NCBI GenBank assembly: GCA_031271975.1
Contig: JAISUR010000044.1
Location: 1 to 64,000 of the forward strand
Reading direction: 5' to 3'
Source of the DNA: Propionibacteriaceae bacterium
GTDB lineage: Bacteria; Actinomycetota; Actinomycetes; Propionibacteriales; Propionibacteriaceae
Length of the DNA: 64,000 bases
Shown here: one piece after another, positions 19,364-30,387 of the stretch
Layout: each line of letters begins with the position of its first letter
Numbering within the stretch: position 1 is the first letter of the stretch
Translations under genes and position numbers: made by a program
Notes under the pieces: generated by a model
The model's input: only the letters and a program-made list of their open reading frames with translations
What the model was told of the DNA's origin: nothing
The model's database searches: none

Positions 19364-20470
19364 ATGATTGAAATCGGACGCTCCAAGCGCGCCGTCGAGG
19401 TGTTCGGCTTCGACGAGATCGCCATCGTGCCGAACCGGCGCACGCGCGGCATCGAGGAGGTCAACCTCACCTGGAAGATCGACGCGCTGCGTTTCGACTT
19501 CCCCATCGTCGCCGCGCCGATGGATTCGGTGATGTCCCCGGCAACCGCGATCGCGTTGGGCAAACTGGGTGGGCTGGGAGTCCTCAACTTGGAGGGGTTG
19601 TGGACCCGCTACGAGGATCCGACCGCACTGCTGGCCGAGTTGGCCGACATTGAGGATCCAATCGCCGCCACGAAGCGCATGCAGCAGGTGTACGCCCAGC
19701 CGATCCAAGCCGAGTTGATCACCGCCCGCATGAAGCAGATCCGCGACGCCGGCGTCCCCGTGGCCGGTTCGCTGTCTCCGCAAACCTGCGCGGAGTTCGC
19801 CGGCGTGGTGGAGAAATCCGGCGTCGACTTTTTCGTGATCCGCGGCACGACGGTCTCCGCCGAGCATGTCTCGCAGGTGGCCGAGCCGCTGAATCTCAAG
19901 GAGTTCATCTACCACCTCGACGTGCCGGTGATCGTGGGCGGCTGCGCGACGTACCAATCCGCGCTGCACCTGATGCGCACCGGCGCGGCAGGCGTTCTGG
20001 TCGGTTTCGGCGGCGGCGCGACCCGCCGCACCCGCCGCGTGTTGGGGGTCGAAGTGCCGATGGCCAGCGCGCTCGCGGATGTGGCCGAAGCCCGGCGTGA
20101 CTACCTTGACGAATCCGGCGGCCGCTACGTCCACGTCATCGCCGACGGCGCGCTGGGCACGTCCGGCGACATCGCCAAAGCAATCGCCTGCGGAGCCGAC
20201 GCGGTGATGGTCGGCTCGCCGCTGGCCCGCGCCGAAGAAGCCCCCGGCCACGGCTACCACTGGGGCCCGGAGGCCTGGCACTCCACCCTCCCGCGCGGCG
20301 AACGCGTCCGCTTCGGAACGATCGGCACCCTGGAACAAATCCTGTTGGGCCCCTCCCACACCACGGACGGCACCATGAACCTGGTAGGAGCCCTCCGCAA
20401 AGCCATGGCCACCACTGGCTACACCGACGTCAAAGAGTTCCAGCGCGTAGACCTCGTGGTCCACCGCTGA
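19364..20470 (+). CDS. guaB3: GuaB3 family IMP-dehydrogenase-related protein
   Basis: 368 residues, barrel fold of IMPDH without CBS domains, typical of the actinobacterial GuaB3 group always found beside guaB. Family hallmarks include KRAVEVFGFDEIAIVPNRRT at the start, GGRYVHVIADG and DLKEFQ-like TDVKEFQ at the end. The loop that holds the catalytic Cys in GuaB2 reads GFGGGATRRTRR here with no Cys, so classical IMPDH chemistry seems absent. Start ATG 19364. Its role is not established to my knowledge from this family. Confidence 0.88.
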   Translation: MIEIGRSKRAVEVFGFDEIAIVPNRRTRGIEEVNLTWKIDALRFDFPIVAAPMDSVMSPATAIALGKLGGLGVLNLEGLWTRYEDPTALLAELADIEDPIAATKRMQQVYAQPIQAELITARMKQIRDAGVPVAGSLSPQTCAEFAGVVEKSGVDFFVIRGTTVSAEHVSQVAEPLNLKEFIYHLDVPVIVGGCATYQSALHLMRTGAAGVLVGFGGGATRRTRRVLGVEVPMASALADVAEARRDYLDESGGRYVHVIADGALGTSGDIAKAIACGADAVMVGSPLARAEEAPGHGYHWGPEAWHSTLPRGERVRFGTIGTLEQILLGPSHTTDGTMNLVGALRKAMATTGYTDVKEFQRVDLVVHR

Positions 20471-20497
20471 GCGATCTGCCAGTGGTAGAAAGTAGTT

Positions 20498-21322
20498 ATG
20501 TGGATTGCCCTGGTCACCGGCCTCGTCTTGGCCTTGGGCGCCGCAGCCGTCTTCGCGCACCTGTGGCGCAAGACCCGGCGCGAACTGGCTGAGAGCGAAC
20601 GGCTGGGCCAGGCGGCGACGGAAACCGAGCGTGAGCAGATCGCCAAGCTGGCCGTCTCCAACGAGCGGGGGCGGATCGTACGGGAGATGCACGACGTCAT
20701 CGCGCACTCGCTCGCCATCATGATCGCGCAGGCCGATGGCGGCTCGTACGCGGTGGCCGACAAAGACGCCGCCAAGCGGGCTTTCACCACCATCGCGGAC
20801 ACCGGCCGCACGGCGCTGGCCGACACGCGGCGCATCTTGGGCATCCTGCGCTCCGGTGACGCCGCCGAATTGGCGCCCACCCCCGACGAGGGCGCCTTGG
20901 ACGACCTCATTGAGCAGACCCGCGCCGCCGGGCTGAACGTCTCACTGGTGCGCCTCGGCCAACCGGTCCCGCTCCCCTCAGCGGCCAGCTTGGCGCTGTA
21001 CCGCATCTGCCAGGAAGCGCTCACCAACGTCATGAAACACGGCGGCGAAGACGCCCAGGTAGTGATCACGGAAAACTGGCGGGCCGACGACGTGGCGCTG
21101 ACCATCACCAACACCTCCGACACCGAAGCGGCCACCACCGACGGGCGCGGCCAGGGCATCATCGGCATGAAGGAACGCGCCGAGATCGTCGGGGGCACGT
21201 TGACCGCGGGCCCAGTGGCGGGCGTAGGGTTCCGGGTACGGGCGGTCATCCCAGTGGCGGCCGCGCCGAACAGCCCGGACGTGGGCTGGCGCCCCAAGCA
21301 GGAAGAGGCAGAAGATGAGTGA
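20498..21322 (+). CDS. Sensor histidine kinase (HisKA_3 type), one membrane segment
   Basis: 274 residues. A single N-terminal membrane helix (about 3-22) is followed by a short coiled segment, the HisKA_3 dimerisation box VREMHDVIAHS with phosphoacceptor His65, and a HATPase domain with N-box ALTNVMKHGG and G-box GRGQGIIGMKERA. This is far shorter than the multi-membrane kinases of the family, so it has hardly any extracellular sensor and may sense the membrane or an accessory protein. It overlaps the response regulator start by 8 nt. It is 27 bp after guaB3, but a functional link is not evident. Confidence 0.9.
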   Translation: MWIALVTGLVLALGAAAVFAHLWRKTRRELAESERLGQAATETEREQIAKLAVSNERGRIVREMHDVIAHSLAIMIAQADGGSYAVADKDAAKRAFTTIADTGRTALADTRRILGILRSGDAAELAPTPDEGALDDLIEQTRAAGLNVSLVRLGQPVPLPSAASLALYRICQEALTNVMKHGGEDAQVVITENWRADDVALTITNTSDTEAATTDGRGQGIIGMKERAEIVGGTLTAGPVAGVGFRVRAVIPVAAAPNSPDVGWRPKQEEAEDE

Positions 21323-21998
21323 CCCGATCCGGATTCTGCTGGTGGACGACCAAGAGTTGGTGCGGGCCGGCCTGGCCATGGTGATAGGTTCCCAACCCGA
21401 CATGCGGGTGGTGGCTCAAGCCGGGGATGGCCAAGCGGCGGTGGAGTTGGCCCGCAAGACCCCCTGCGACATTGTGCTGATGGACGTCCGCATGCCCGGG
21501 CTCAACGGCATCGAGGCCACCGAGCGCATCCTCGCCGACGCCGACCGGCGCCCCGGCCCCAGCGACGGCCCCCGTGTCGTCGTCTTGACCACCTATGACC
21601 TCGACGAGTACCTGCTGTCGGCGATCAAGGCAGGTGCGTCCGGCTTCCTGCTGAAGAACTCCCCGCCCGAGGACCTGTTGCACGCCATCCGCACCGTCCA
21701 CACCGGCGAGGCGGTCATCGCCCCATCGTCCACGAAGCGGCTGCTGGAGCATGTCGCCACCGCGGGTTCGCTGCTGCTGGCGCCCGACCCGCGCCTCGAC
21801 ACCTTGACCGAGCGCGAACGCGAAGTGCTGGTGCTGGTGGCCAAAGGCTTGTCGAACAGCGAAATCTCGCAGCAGCTGTATCTGAGCGAGACGACAGTCA
21901 AGACGCACATCCGCCATCTGCTGGCGAAACTGGACGCCCGCGACCGTGTGCAAGCCGTGGTTTTCGCCTACGAATCCGGCCTGGTCAGCCCGGGTTGA
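21315..21998 (+). CDS. NarL/FixJ-type response regulator with LuxR HTH
   Basis: 227 residues. Receiver domain: acidic pair DDQ at 11-12, phosphoacceptor Asp57 in VLMDVRMPG, and switch residues in VVVLTTYD and LLKNSPP. The C-terminal LuxR helix-turn-helix (about 155-215) shows LTEREREVLVLVAKGLSNSEIS and TVKTHIRHLLAKL. It is translationally coupled to the kinase. The ABC-2 exporter gene pair ends only 7 bp beyond its stop on the other strand; such kinase/regulator/exporter neighbourhoods are often linked in cell-envelope stress control, but here the genes are convergent, so this is a guess. Confidence 0.93.
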   Translation: MSDPIRILLVDDQELVRAGLAMVIGSQPDMRVVAQAGDGQAAVELARKTPCDIVLMDVRMPGLNGIEATERILADADRRPGPSDGPRVVVLTTYDLDEYLLSAIKAGASGFLLKNSPPEDLLHAIRTVHTGEAVIAPSSTKRLLEHVATAGSLLLAPDPRLDTLTEREREVLVLVAKGLSNSEISQQLYLSETTVKTHIRHLLAKLDARDRVQAVVFAYESGLVSPG

Positions 21999-22005
21999 GC
22001 CGCGG

Positions 22006-23187
22006 CTAAGCCACCCGGATTCCTTTGGGCAGCGTGCGGTAAGGCACCTTCAAGCGCCGGCAGGCCACCGCGAAGAACGCCGCCCCCAACAGCACGTTGC
22101 TGGCCATGCCCCACGGCCACACCGGCGGTCCGGCGCCCACGGGCATCACCTTCACTGGAGATTCATAATCCATGCGCCGCCCGTTTTGGTCCAGCAGCAC
22201 CAGGTTGCCCTCGGCGTCGTGGTACGACTCGTAGTATTGCAAGACCCAGTAGCAGTCGTCGCGCTCAGTGGCCATGGGTTCCGCCATCGCGCGCACAGCG
22301 AGGTGGATGGTGGCCAGCGGGTCGCCCGTGCTGGAGACATACCCGGTCAGGTTGTCACGCGCGGCATCGGGCAGCGGCGCCGAATCGGAGACGATCACGA
22401 ACGGGTTGACGGCCGTCAGCCACCAGAAGCGATCAGCGTGGTAGAACGTCTCCTCTGATTCGTACCACGTGCAGTCGGTGACCTTCGGCTCCGTGTCGTC
22501 ATAGTATTCCCACGTGTCGATGCCGTACACGCGCACTTTGCCCTGCTCCATGTTCAGCGGCACAAGGCAAGCCACGAGTATCAGCGAGATGATGGTGAGG
22601 CCCACCACGCACATGTAAGTCATGACCACAGATCCGGCGGTGCGCGAGATCAACGCCGACCAGCCCAGCCCGATCGCGCAAACCACCGCCACCTCGACGA
22701 ACACGACCGCGAAACACACGATGACCTGCCAGGCGGATATGTTGCCCAGCACCACGGCGACGATGATGAAGGGCAGCGCGGCGACCAAGAACGTCAGCGA
22801 GGTCAGCCAGGCGGCCACCAGCTTCCCGCTGGCGATCTGCGCGGCGCTCAGGCGGGTGGCCTGCAACGTTGCCAGCGTGCCCTGCGCGCGGTCGCCGTTG
22901 ATGGAGGTGGCCGAGAACGTGGGGGCGATGAGCAAGCCCATGCCGAGGACGAACAGCGTGATCGTGCCGAAGACCATTGGGCCGGTCTGCGCGTTGATGT
23001 CCAGAACCGTGGAATAGCCTTCCGTTTGAAGCTGCGTATATGAGAACCGCGCCGTCCAGATGATCAGCCCCGAGATGAACCCGATGAAAACGAACCAAGC
23101 CGTCAAGGCGATGAACCACCGCTTGGAACGGACCCGCTGCCGCAATTCCAGGCCGACAACGGTGGACAAACCAGAAAAGAAACTCAT
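22006..23187 (-). CDS. ABC-2 type transporter permease
   Basis: 393 residues from ATG 23187 with GAGG just upstream and 5 nt after the ATPase stop. The first helix (FIALTAWFVFIGFISGLII) is followed by a loop, and the region GDRAQGTLATLQATRLSAAQI is the ABC-2 signature near the coupling helix. Four more membrane segments follow, then a hydrophilic domain of about 100 residues (roughly 240-350) outside the membrane, and a last helix near the C-terminus. The upstream open frame to 23427 is an antisense-like extension over the ATPase gene. Substrate unknown. Confidence 0.85.
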   Translation of the reverse strand: MSFFSGLSTVVGLELRQRVRSKRWFIALTAWFVFIGFISGLIIWTARFSYTQLQTEGYSTVLDINAQTGPMVFGTITLFVLGMGLLIAPTFSATSINGDRAQGTLATLQATRLSAAQIASGKLVAAWLTSLTFLVAALPFIIVAVVLGNISAWQVIVCFAVVFVEVAVVCAIGLGWSALISRTAGSVVMTYMCVVGLTIISLILVACLVPLNMEQGKVRVYGIDTWEYYDDTEPKVTDCTWYESEETFYHADRFWWLTAVNPFVIVSDSAPLPDAARDNLTGYVSSTGDPLATIHLAVRAMAEPMATERDDCYWVLQYYESYHDAEGNLVLLDQNGRRMDYESPVKVMPVGAGPPVWPWGMASNVLLGAAFFAVACRRLKVPYRTLPKGIRVA

Positions 23188-23192
23188 CTTCC

Positions 23193-24167
23193 TCACGCCC
23201 TTTCTTCGTCCAGCGCCAGATATGCCTCTTCGAGGCGTCCGGTGGTCGGGGTGACTGTGTGCAGCGGCACACCTGCCTGCACGGCCGCCCGCACCAGTTC
23301 GGCAGCCGACGCGGCTCCAGTCAGCATCACCTGCACCTCGTCGGGGCTGGCGCTCAGCTCGTATGGGATGTCCGAACGGACCAGGAACTCGCGCAGCGCC
23401 ACCGGATCGAGAGCTCCAAGGCGCCAACCCCGCAGGACCGTCGAACGCGGGGTATTCGAACCGGCGTCGACGTTGCGGCCGCGCGACAAGAAGACCGCGT
23501 GGTCGTACACCTCCTCCAATTCGGACAGCACATGCGAGGACACCAGGATCGTCTTCCCGCTAGCCGCGAGTGCCCGCAGCAGGTCGCGCAGTTCCACGCG
23601 GGAACGCGGATCAAGTCCGGACGCCGGCTCGTCGAGCAGGAGCACCTGCGGATCGTGGACGAGGGCCCGCGCCAGGCCGAGCCGCTGCTTTTGGCCGCGC
23701 GACAACACCCGCGCGGGCTGGTTGGCAAAATCGGCCAAATACAGGCGCTGCAACAACTGGGCCGCCCGTGCCGCGGATTGCTGTTTGTCCAGCCCGTATG
23801 CGCGCCCGAAGGTGATGAGGATTTCCATGCACGTAAGGGCGTCCCAGGTGCCGAACGTGTCCGGCATCCAGCCCACCTGCGCCCGGGCAGCGGCCGAGTC
23901 GGAGACCAAGTCATGCCCGGCCACACTCGCGTTGCCTGAGTCGGCGGCCAACAGCCCCGCGAGGATCAGCAGCAACGTAGTCTTGCCAGACCCATTCGGC
24001 CCGATGAGCGCGGTGACAGCGCCCGTCGGGGCGGTGAAGGTGGCGCCGTCGACCGCCCGCACCGAACCGAACGAACGCCGCAACTGGTCGGCGGCGATGC
24101 CAGGAACGCAATTGTCAGCCGCTATCACTGCGGGGCCCAGCGGCTCTTCAAGGTGTTGTGTACCCAT
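23193..24167 (-). CDS. ABC transporter ATP-binding protein (ABC-2 export partner)
   Basis: 324 residues from ATG 24167 (MGTQHLEEP). Walker A GPNGSGKTT, Q-loop in VGWMPD, signature LSRGQKQRLGLARAL, Walker B VLLLDEPASGLDP, switch VSSHVLSE. The signature LSRGQ instead of LSGGQ is common in DrrA/CcmA-like exporters. A C-terminal domain of about 100 residues (EFLVRSDIPYELS.. VMLTG) is typical of this type. With the permease it forms a two-gene exporter, convergent with the two-component genes. Confidence 0.9.
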   Translation of the reverse strand: MGTQHLEEPLGPAVIAADNCVPGIAADQLRRSFGSVRAVDGATFTAPTGAVTALIGPNGSGKTTLLLILAGLLAADSGNASVAGHDLVSDSAAARAQVGWMPDTFGTWDALTCMEILITFGRAYGLDKQQSAARAAQLLQRLYLADFANQPARVLSRGQKQRLGLARALVHDPQVLLLDEPASGLDPRSRVELRDLLRALAASGKTILVSSHVLSELEEVYDHAVFLSRGRNVDAGSNTPRSTVLRGWRLGALDPVALREFLVRSDIPYELSASPDEVQVMLTGAASAAELVRAAVQAGVPLHTVTPTTGRLEEAYLALDEERA

Positions 24168-24256
24168 GCCAACCAGGCTACGGACACGAAACCAAGCGCC
24201 AATCATCCTGGTCGGCGCAGCTTCTCCTCCTGGAGGAGGATTTGCGGGTGCCCGCC

Positions 24257-26230
24257 CTACGGACCGTAAGCGTTCACCTGAGGCGCGCGGCTCTGAAGCC
24301 AGCGCGATGCCAGCGCGGAGAACTCGTCACGCAGGCAGGGCCGCGCCGGGAAGTACTCCGGATTGCCGGTCGCAATCGCCATGCTCAGCGCCCACTCCAC
24401 GTCCCAGTAGAACGTGTGCGTCTTGGGCACGTCCTTGAAGTGCTGGACGCTGGTGGAGAACGTGGACACTCCGTACAGATAGGTGTCGACCCGGTGCAGG
24501 AACGCCGCCACTTCGCCGCGCGTCACCGAGTCGTCCGGCTTGAATGTGTTGTTGCCCTTGCCAAGCGTGATGGCGTTGGCGGCCGCCCACTCCACTTCGA
24601 CGGAGAACATGTGGGATCTGGGCACATCGGTGAAAGTGGCGGTGGCCGGACGGGTGAACGCCGGCCTTCCCGCGAGCCGGTACAAGTAGGCGGCGAGTTC
24701 GCCGCGCGTCAGTTCCCGATCTGGCCAGAAGTACTCTCCGCTGGTCGACACCACTCCCCGCTGCACCATTTGGTTGATCGCCTGGTAGAAGCGCTGATTC
24801 GAAGGGACATCGGTGAAGTAGCGGATCTGCCGGGCGGTCTCGGCGGTGTAGACCTCCTGGAGGTTGCCATAGGTAGCGGTTGCGGTGACGGTCAGCTTGC
24901 TGCCGAGCACCGACGCGGTGGGCGTGTAGCTGGCTCCACTCGTCCGAGAGGACCAGGTGTACTGGACGCTCACGCCGTCCTGGCAAGTCAGGCCCGTAGC
25001 AGCCAATTCGCGCCCCACGTTCGGCACGCCCGTTATCTTGAGCGTTCCGGTGCAGAGCGGGCCCGTGAAGGTGTTGGGGGTGTGCAACTTGATGACCGCC
25101 ACACCGTTGCCCTGCGAGACAAACTCGACGCCAAGTTGGCCGCTGATGGCGTTGAACGTGGTGCCCTGGGTCATGTACTGCTTGCCGTTGAACCGCAGCA
25201 CGACACTCTCGTGGTATTGGCGCAGGCTCTTGAGCTCGGTGTCCTGGTCGTTGATCTCACGGGTCACGAAGACGCCGGGGACGTTGCCGTCCTCCTTCTC
25301 GGCCGTGGAGTACTCCACCCAGTATTCGTGATGTGTGTTGCCGGTGTCATCCGTGATGTGCAGCGCCTGCAACGCCTCCAGGTCGGTGGTGGTGGCGTCG
25401 GTGAGCGTGTAGGTGGCGCCATCTGGAGCCGTGGCGGCGTCGATATCGAGGTAGCCCGCGCCCTCCTGGATGATGCCGAGATGTTGCTTCTGCGCTCCGT
25501 TTATGGTTTGCCGCGACAAGGCGTGCGTGTTCCCCATCGGATTGTTCATGTTGCCGTATTCTTCAACGCCACACCCACTGTAGGAGGCGGTGGCAGTGCC
25601 GTTATAGGGGCCCTCGACCATTCCCTGCGGGCAGATGAGGCTTCCCGCGTGGTTCAGCTGCAGATTGTGGCCGAACTCATGCGCCAACGACTGCTTGTTG
25701 AACTCAACGTCGGAATAGATGAGGTGGATCGCCCCGCCCCAACTCCAGCCGCCGGCGCTGGTGGCATATCCCGTGTACGAGGCTGGGCAGTTCGCCGTGC
25801 CCGCAGTGCCGTGGTCCGACCTGGGCGAGATCCCGAGAATGTGGGCGCCCTTGGTGACCTGGTACATGATGTAGCTGCTCCCATACGCCTCAGCCGCAGC
25901 AGTCCATGCGGTGTGCCCGACCAGCTTGTAGGACCCATTGCTGTAACTCGTCGCGCAGTGCTCCTCGGTCTGGATCTTCATGGTCCTGCGCACCGTTATC
26001 GAGGAGATTTCGCCGCGGGATTCGCGCACCCAGAAATCGCTGACGGCGCCCACCAATTCGTTGATTTCCGCGTCCGACAACTCGAACGTGCCGTCCTTGG
26101 ACATGTAGACGACGTCGATCACGTGGGCGACCGGCGAGCCGGATGGCAGCGCGGCCTGGGCCTGCGGGGCCAAGGTGAAAGTGAGGGCGGCGGCGGAAAG
26201 AACCGTGAGAATGCGTTTCAACTGTGACAC
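24257..26230 (-). CDS. Secreted metzincin metallopeptidase with Ig-like and three SLH domains
   Basis: 657 residues, GTG start at 26230 behind GGGAG. Signal peptide to about residue 27 (APQAQA). The catalytic site HEFGHNLQLNH (His184, Glu185, His188, His194) with a downstream Met-turn NNPMG (Met232) identifies a metzincin, resembling reprolysin/gametolysin-like M11 or M12 proteins. An Ig-like segment (about 385-470, CTGTLKITGVPNVG) and three SLH repeats (about 480-645, each with FTDVP/FKDVP and TRGE) follow, so the enzyme is likely held on the cell wall. The last two domains are shared with the subtilase at 60329-62644. Paired Cys suggest disulfides. Confidence 0.88.
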   Translation of the reverse strand: MSQLKRILTVLSAAALTFTLAPQAQAALPSGSPVAHVIDVVYMSKDGTFELSDAEINELVGAVSDFWVRESRGEISSITVRRTMKIQTEEHCATSYSNGSYKLVGHTAWTAAAEAYGSSYIMYQVTKGAHILGISPRSDHGTAGTANCPASYTGYATSAGGWSWGGAIHLIYSDVEFNKQSLAHEFGHNLQLNHAGSLICPQGMVEGPYNGTATASYSGCGVEEYGNMNNPMGNTHALSRQTINGAQKQHLGIIQEGAGYLDIDAATAPDGATYTLTDATTTDLEALQALHITDDTGNTHHEYWVEYSTAEKEDGNVPGVFVTREINDQDTELKSLRQYHESVVLRFNGKQYMTQGTTFNAISGQLGVEFVSQGNGVAVIKLHTPNTFTGPLCTGTLKITGVPNVGRELAATGLTCQDGVSVQYTWSSRTSGASYTPTASVLGSKLTVTATATYGNLQEVYTAETARQIRYFTDVPSNQRFYQAINQMVQRGVVSTSGEYFWPDRELTRGELAAYLYRLAGRPAFTRPATATFTDVPRSHMFSVEVEWAAANAITLGKGNNTFKPDDSVTRGEVAAFLHRVDTYLYGVSTFSTSVQHFKDVPKTHTFYWDVEWALSMAIATGNPEYFPARPCLRDEFSALASRWLQSRAPQVNAYGP

Positions 26231-26282
26231 TGGGGACTCCCTTGTTCGAGGACTGGCCCCAGCCTAACGGCAAACGCCCCCG

Positions 26283-26323
26283 AAAAAGCAACAGCCGCAC
26301 CCCGAGACGGAGTGCGGCTGTTG
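26283..26323 (-). terminator. Intrinsic terminator of groES-groEL
   Basis: Perfect 12-pair inverted repeat CAACAGCCGCAC (26289-26300) with GTGCGGCTGTTG (26312-26323), followed on the minus strand by a T run (A run at 26283-26287 on the plus strand). It lies 15 bp after the groEL stop. Confidence 0.85.
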
Positions 26324-26337
26324 GCGCTTTGCGTTTG

Positions 26338-28255
<1,918 letters not shown>

Positions 28256-28285
28256 GTCAAAACCCTTTCCTCTTAGTTCCATGGA

Positions 28286-28312
28286 TTAGCACCCGCCCTA
28301 AGAGAGTGCTAA
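28286..28312. promoter_or_regulatory. CIRCE element (HrcA operator), proximal
   Basis: TTAGCACCC-N9-GAGTGCTAA, one mismatch to the CIRCE consensus TTAGCACTC-N9-GAGTGCTAA. It lies about 30 bp before the groES GTG. Confidence 0.85.
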
Positions 28313-28317
28313 CTACG

Positions 28318-28346
28318 AATGTATACCTCAGTTAGCACTCAAGCAA
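28318..28346 (-). promoter_or_regulatory. Tentative groES promoter between CIRCE elements
   Basis: On the minus strand TTGCTT (28341-28346), 17 bp, then TACATT (28318-28323). The -35 part overlaps the distal CIRCE. The match is only moderate; other spacings are possible. Confidence 0.4.
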
Positions 28347-28358
28347 GCTGAGTGCCAA
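28332..28358. promoter_or_regulatory. CIRCE element (HrcA operator), distal
   Basis: TTAGCACTC-N9-GAGTGCCAA, again one mismatch to consensus. Centres of the two CIRCE elements are 46 bp apart, so two HrcA dimers could flank the promoter. No hrcA gene is in the window. Confidence 0.88.
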
Positions 28359-28368
28359 CGTCGGTACC

Positions 28369-28408
28369 GGACTACGTCCGGAGATCCCGAAACAAGTTCG
28401 GGATGACG
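28369..28408. repeat. Dispersed palindromic repeat copy
   Basis: GGACTACGTCC and AGATCCCGAAACAAG-TTCGGGATGACG type copy between the groES control region and the TSUP gene. Its CCGAA/TTCGG stem keeps pairing. Confidence 0.75.
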
Positions 28409-28424
28409 CGGAAAGACAAGCAAG

Positions 28425-29213
28425 CTACTCCGGTTTCTTCAGCGCATCGCGGACCATCTTGATGACGATGGCGAGTTGGAACAATGCGAACAGGACGTTC
28501 CCGGTGAACGGGTCCACCCAGGCGGCGGTCATCGCGCCCAGCCAGGTGGTCGCGCACGCTCCCAGGCCGATGCACGCGGCCGCGGGTATGTCCACGTTCT
28601 TGCGGCGGACGTTGCCTACCGTGCCGGAGATCGCGGTGGGGATCATCATGGCCAGCGAGGTGCCTTTGGCGATCAGGTCGGAAGCTCCGAACACCACGAT
28701 GAGCATCGGCACCACGATGATGCCGCCCCCCACTCCCAGCAGCCCGGAGCAGATGCCGACGGCCAGACCGAGGGCGGCGAGCGCAAGTCCCAGCCAGACG
28801 TCGATGGTCAGGCGGGACTCGCGGTTGCTGACCACGATGAACATCGAGACGATCACGGCGCAAAGGAAAGCGATGAAGATCCACCTGATGGTCTTCTTCG
28901 GCAGGCTGGACAGCAGTTTCGAGCCGATCTGGGCGCCCGTCACCGAGCCGACGCAAATCAGCGCGGCGGCGATCCAGTCCACCGACCCGCCGACGGCGTA
29001 GGAACTCACCGCCGCAATCGCGGTAGGCACGATGGCCGCCAGCGACGTGCCGTGCGCCAGCCGCACGTCGAAGGCCGCCACGGACAGCAGCAGCGGGACG
29101 ATGATCGTGCCGCCGCCGACACCGAAAAGGCCCGAAACATATCCGGAGACGACGCCGATCCCGACCAGGATGGCCCAAGTCTTGGGGCTGCGCTTGGCGA
29201 TGACCATGCGCAT
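28425..29213 (-). CDS. TSUP family (TauE/SafE) membrane transporter
   Basis: 262 residues with about eight membrane segments in two homologous halves. The duplicated hallmark appears as GLFGVGGGTIIVP near the start and GLLGVGGGIIVVP after the centre. Family members export small anions such as sulfite or sulfoacetate, or import others; the substrate here is not evident. ATG 29213 is used (ATG 29207 is possible). It follows the methyltransferase stop by 4 nt, suggesting one operon. Confidence 0.88.
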   Translation of the reverse strand: MRMVIAKRSPKTWAILVGIGVVSGYVSGLFGVGGGTIIVPLLLSVAAFDVRLAHGTSLAAIVPTAIAAVSSYAVGGSVDWIAAALICVGSVTGAQIGSKLLSSLPKKTIRWIFIAFLCAVIVSMFIVVSNRESRLTIDVWLGLALAALGLAVGICSGLLGVGGGIIVVPMLIVVFGASDLIAKGTSLAMMIPTAISGTVGNVRRKNVDIPAAACIGLGACATTWLGAMTAAWVDPFTGNVLFALFQLAIVIKMVRDALKKPE

Positions 29214-29217
29214 ATTG

Positions 29218-30381
29218 TTACACCTGCGCGCGGCAGCGCGTGACGGCGAAGGCGCGCGCGCCCGCGCTGGTGGGGGAAAGGATCAGCGTGGCGGCGGCGT
29301 CTCCCCTGGGCTTGAGGCGGCGGCGCAGCTTGGCGGGGTCGACGTCAATGCCCCGCGCCTTGATTTCCAGGACCCCGACACCGGCCGCGCGCACCCACTT
29401 GGCCAGTGCCCGCTCGTCGTAATCCAACACCTCCAAGACGGCAAACGCGGTCGCGAAGCCAGTCGCGGTCAACTCCTGTGATCCGATGTAGGCGATGTTC
29501 TCGGCAAGCTGCCAGCCGGAGACCATCGCGGCGAGTCGGGCGACGCCGCCGGCGCGGATGACCGCTGGGTCTGGTTCGTAGATGAAGCCGGGAGTCTCGG
29601 CGCGCACCGGCGCAGGCTCGGCGCCAGGATCAGTGGCCAGCAATTGCTGCCCGACGAGCGCCCCGCGGAACCCGGCCGGATAGGCGCGGCTGCCGCGCCA
29701 CAGCGCCAACTCGACCAGATCCCCCGAATCGCTCGCCCAGACGGCGCCCATGTCGCTTGGGATGTACTCGTAGCCCAGGCCCGGCCCACACTTGAGGCAC
29801 CCGAAGCGGCCGCGCAAAGCGGCCAGGCAGAACTCCCACGACGGGCTCAGATCGGCAACGCGCCAACTGCGCCCGGCAGCCGTGCGGCGCGCCGGATCCA
29901 GAAACAATGCGGCGGCATCGGGAGGCAATTCGTCGGACGTGATCACGGCGGCGGAAGGAAACGCGGCCAGATTCGCCTGGGCGAAGACTGCCGTCACCGG
30001 GTCGCGTTCCACGGCCATGACCTGCAATCCGGCCCGGGCAAAGGCCAAGGAGTCGGCGCCGATGCCACAGCCAAAATCCACCACGGCGGTTTGGGAGTGT
30101 GCCGCGTACTCGCCAGCGCGCCATTGGGCGACAGCCGGCCGGGTCGCCTGCTGCAGCCCGTCGGGGGTGAAGAACATCTGATCGGCAGCCGCGCCGAACT
30201 TGGTCCGCGCTTTGCGCCGCAACCACGCCTGGGTCAAGGCGGCGGCGGACTGTTCCGGCGTCCAGCGTTTGCGCATGGCGTCTGCCGCCGACAGGCTTTG
30301 CGGATCAGCGAAACCGCAGGCGAGTGCCAGGGCGGGGGCGGCGGCGTCGGACACCAGCCAACGGGCCACGCCCACGTCCAC
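29218..30381 (-). CDS. Class I SAM methyltransferase with THUMP-like C-terminal domain
   Basis: 387 residues, GTG start at 30381. The SAM-binding site is VVDFGCGIGADSLAFA (about 100-115), then AVERDP and the FLDPARR block. The C-terminal ~80 residues (ALAKWVRAAGVGVLEIKARG ... LILSPT) look like the THUMP-like domain found after this methyltransferase in actinobacteria. RNA is the presumed substrate, since THUMP modules bind RNA, but no experimental role is known to me. It lies between metS and the TSUP gene. Confidence 0.82.
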   Translation of the reverse strand: MDVGVARWLVSDAAAPALALACGFADPQSLSAADAMRKRWTPEQSAAALTQAWLRRKARTKFGAAADQMFFTPDGLQQATRPAVAQWRAGEYAAHSQTAVVDFGCGIGADSLAFARAGLQVMAVERDPVTAVFAQANLAAFPSAAVITSDELPPDAAALFLDPARRTAAGRSWRVADLSPSWEFCLAALRGRFGCLKCGPGLGYEYIPSDMGAVWASDSGDLVELALWRGSRAYPAGFRGALVGQQLLATDPGAEPAPVRAETPGFIYEPDPAVIRAGGVARLAAMVSGWQLAENIAYIGSQELTATGFATAFAVLEVLDYDERALAKWVRAAGVGVLEIKARGIDVDPAKLRRRLKPRGDAAATLILSPTSAGARAFAVTRCRAQV

Positions 30382-30387
30382 GGGAGG

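Noticed and set aside
24226-24245. Terminator in the gap between protease and ATPase genes
   Set aside because: CTCCTCC/GGAGGAG palindrome is present but there is no T run on either strand that fits.
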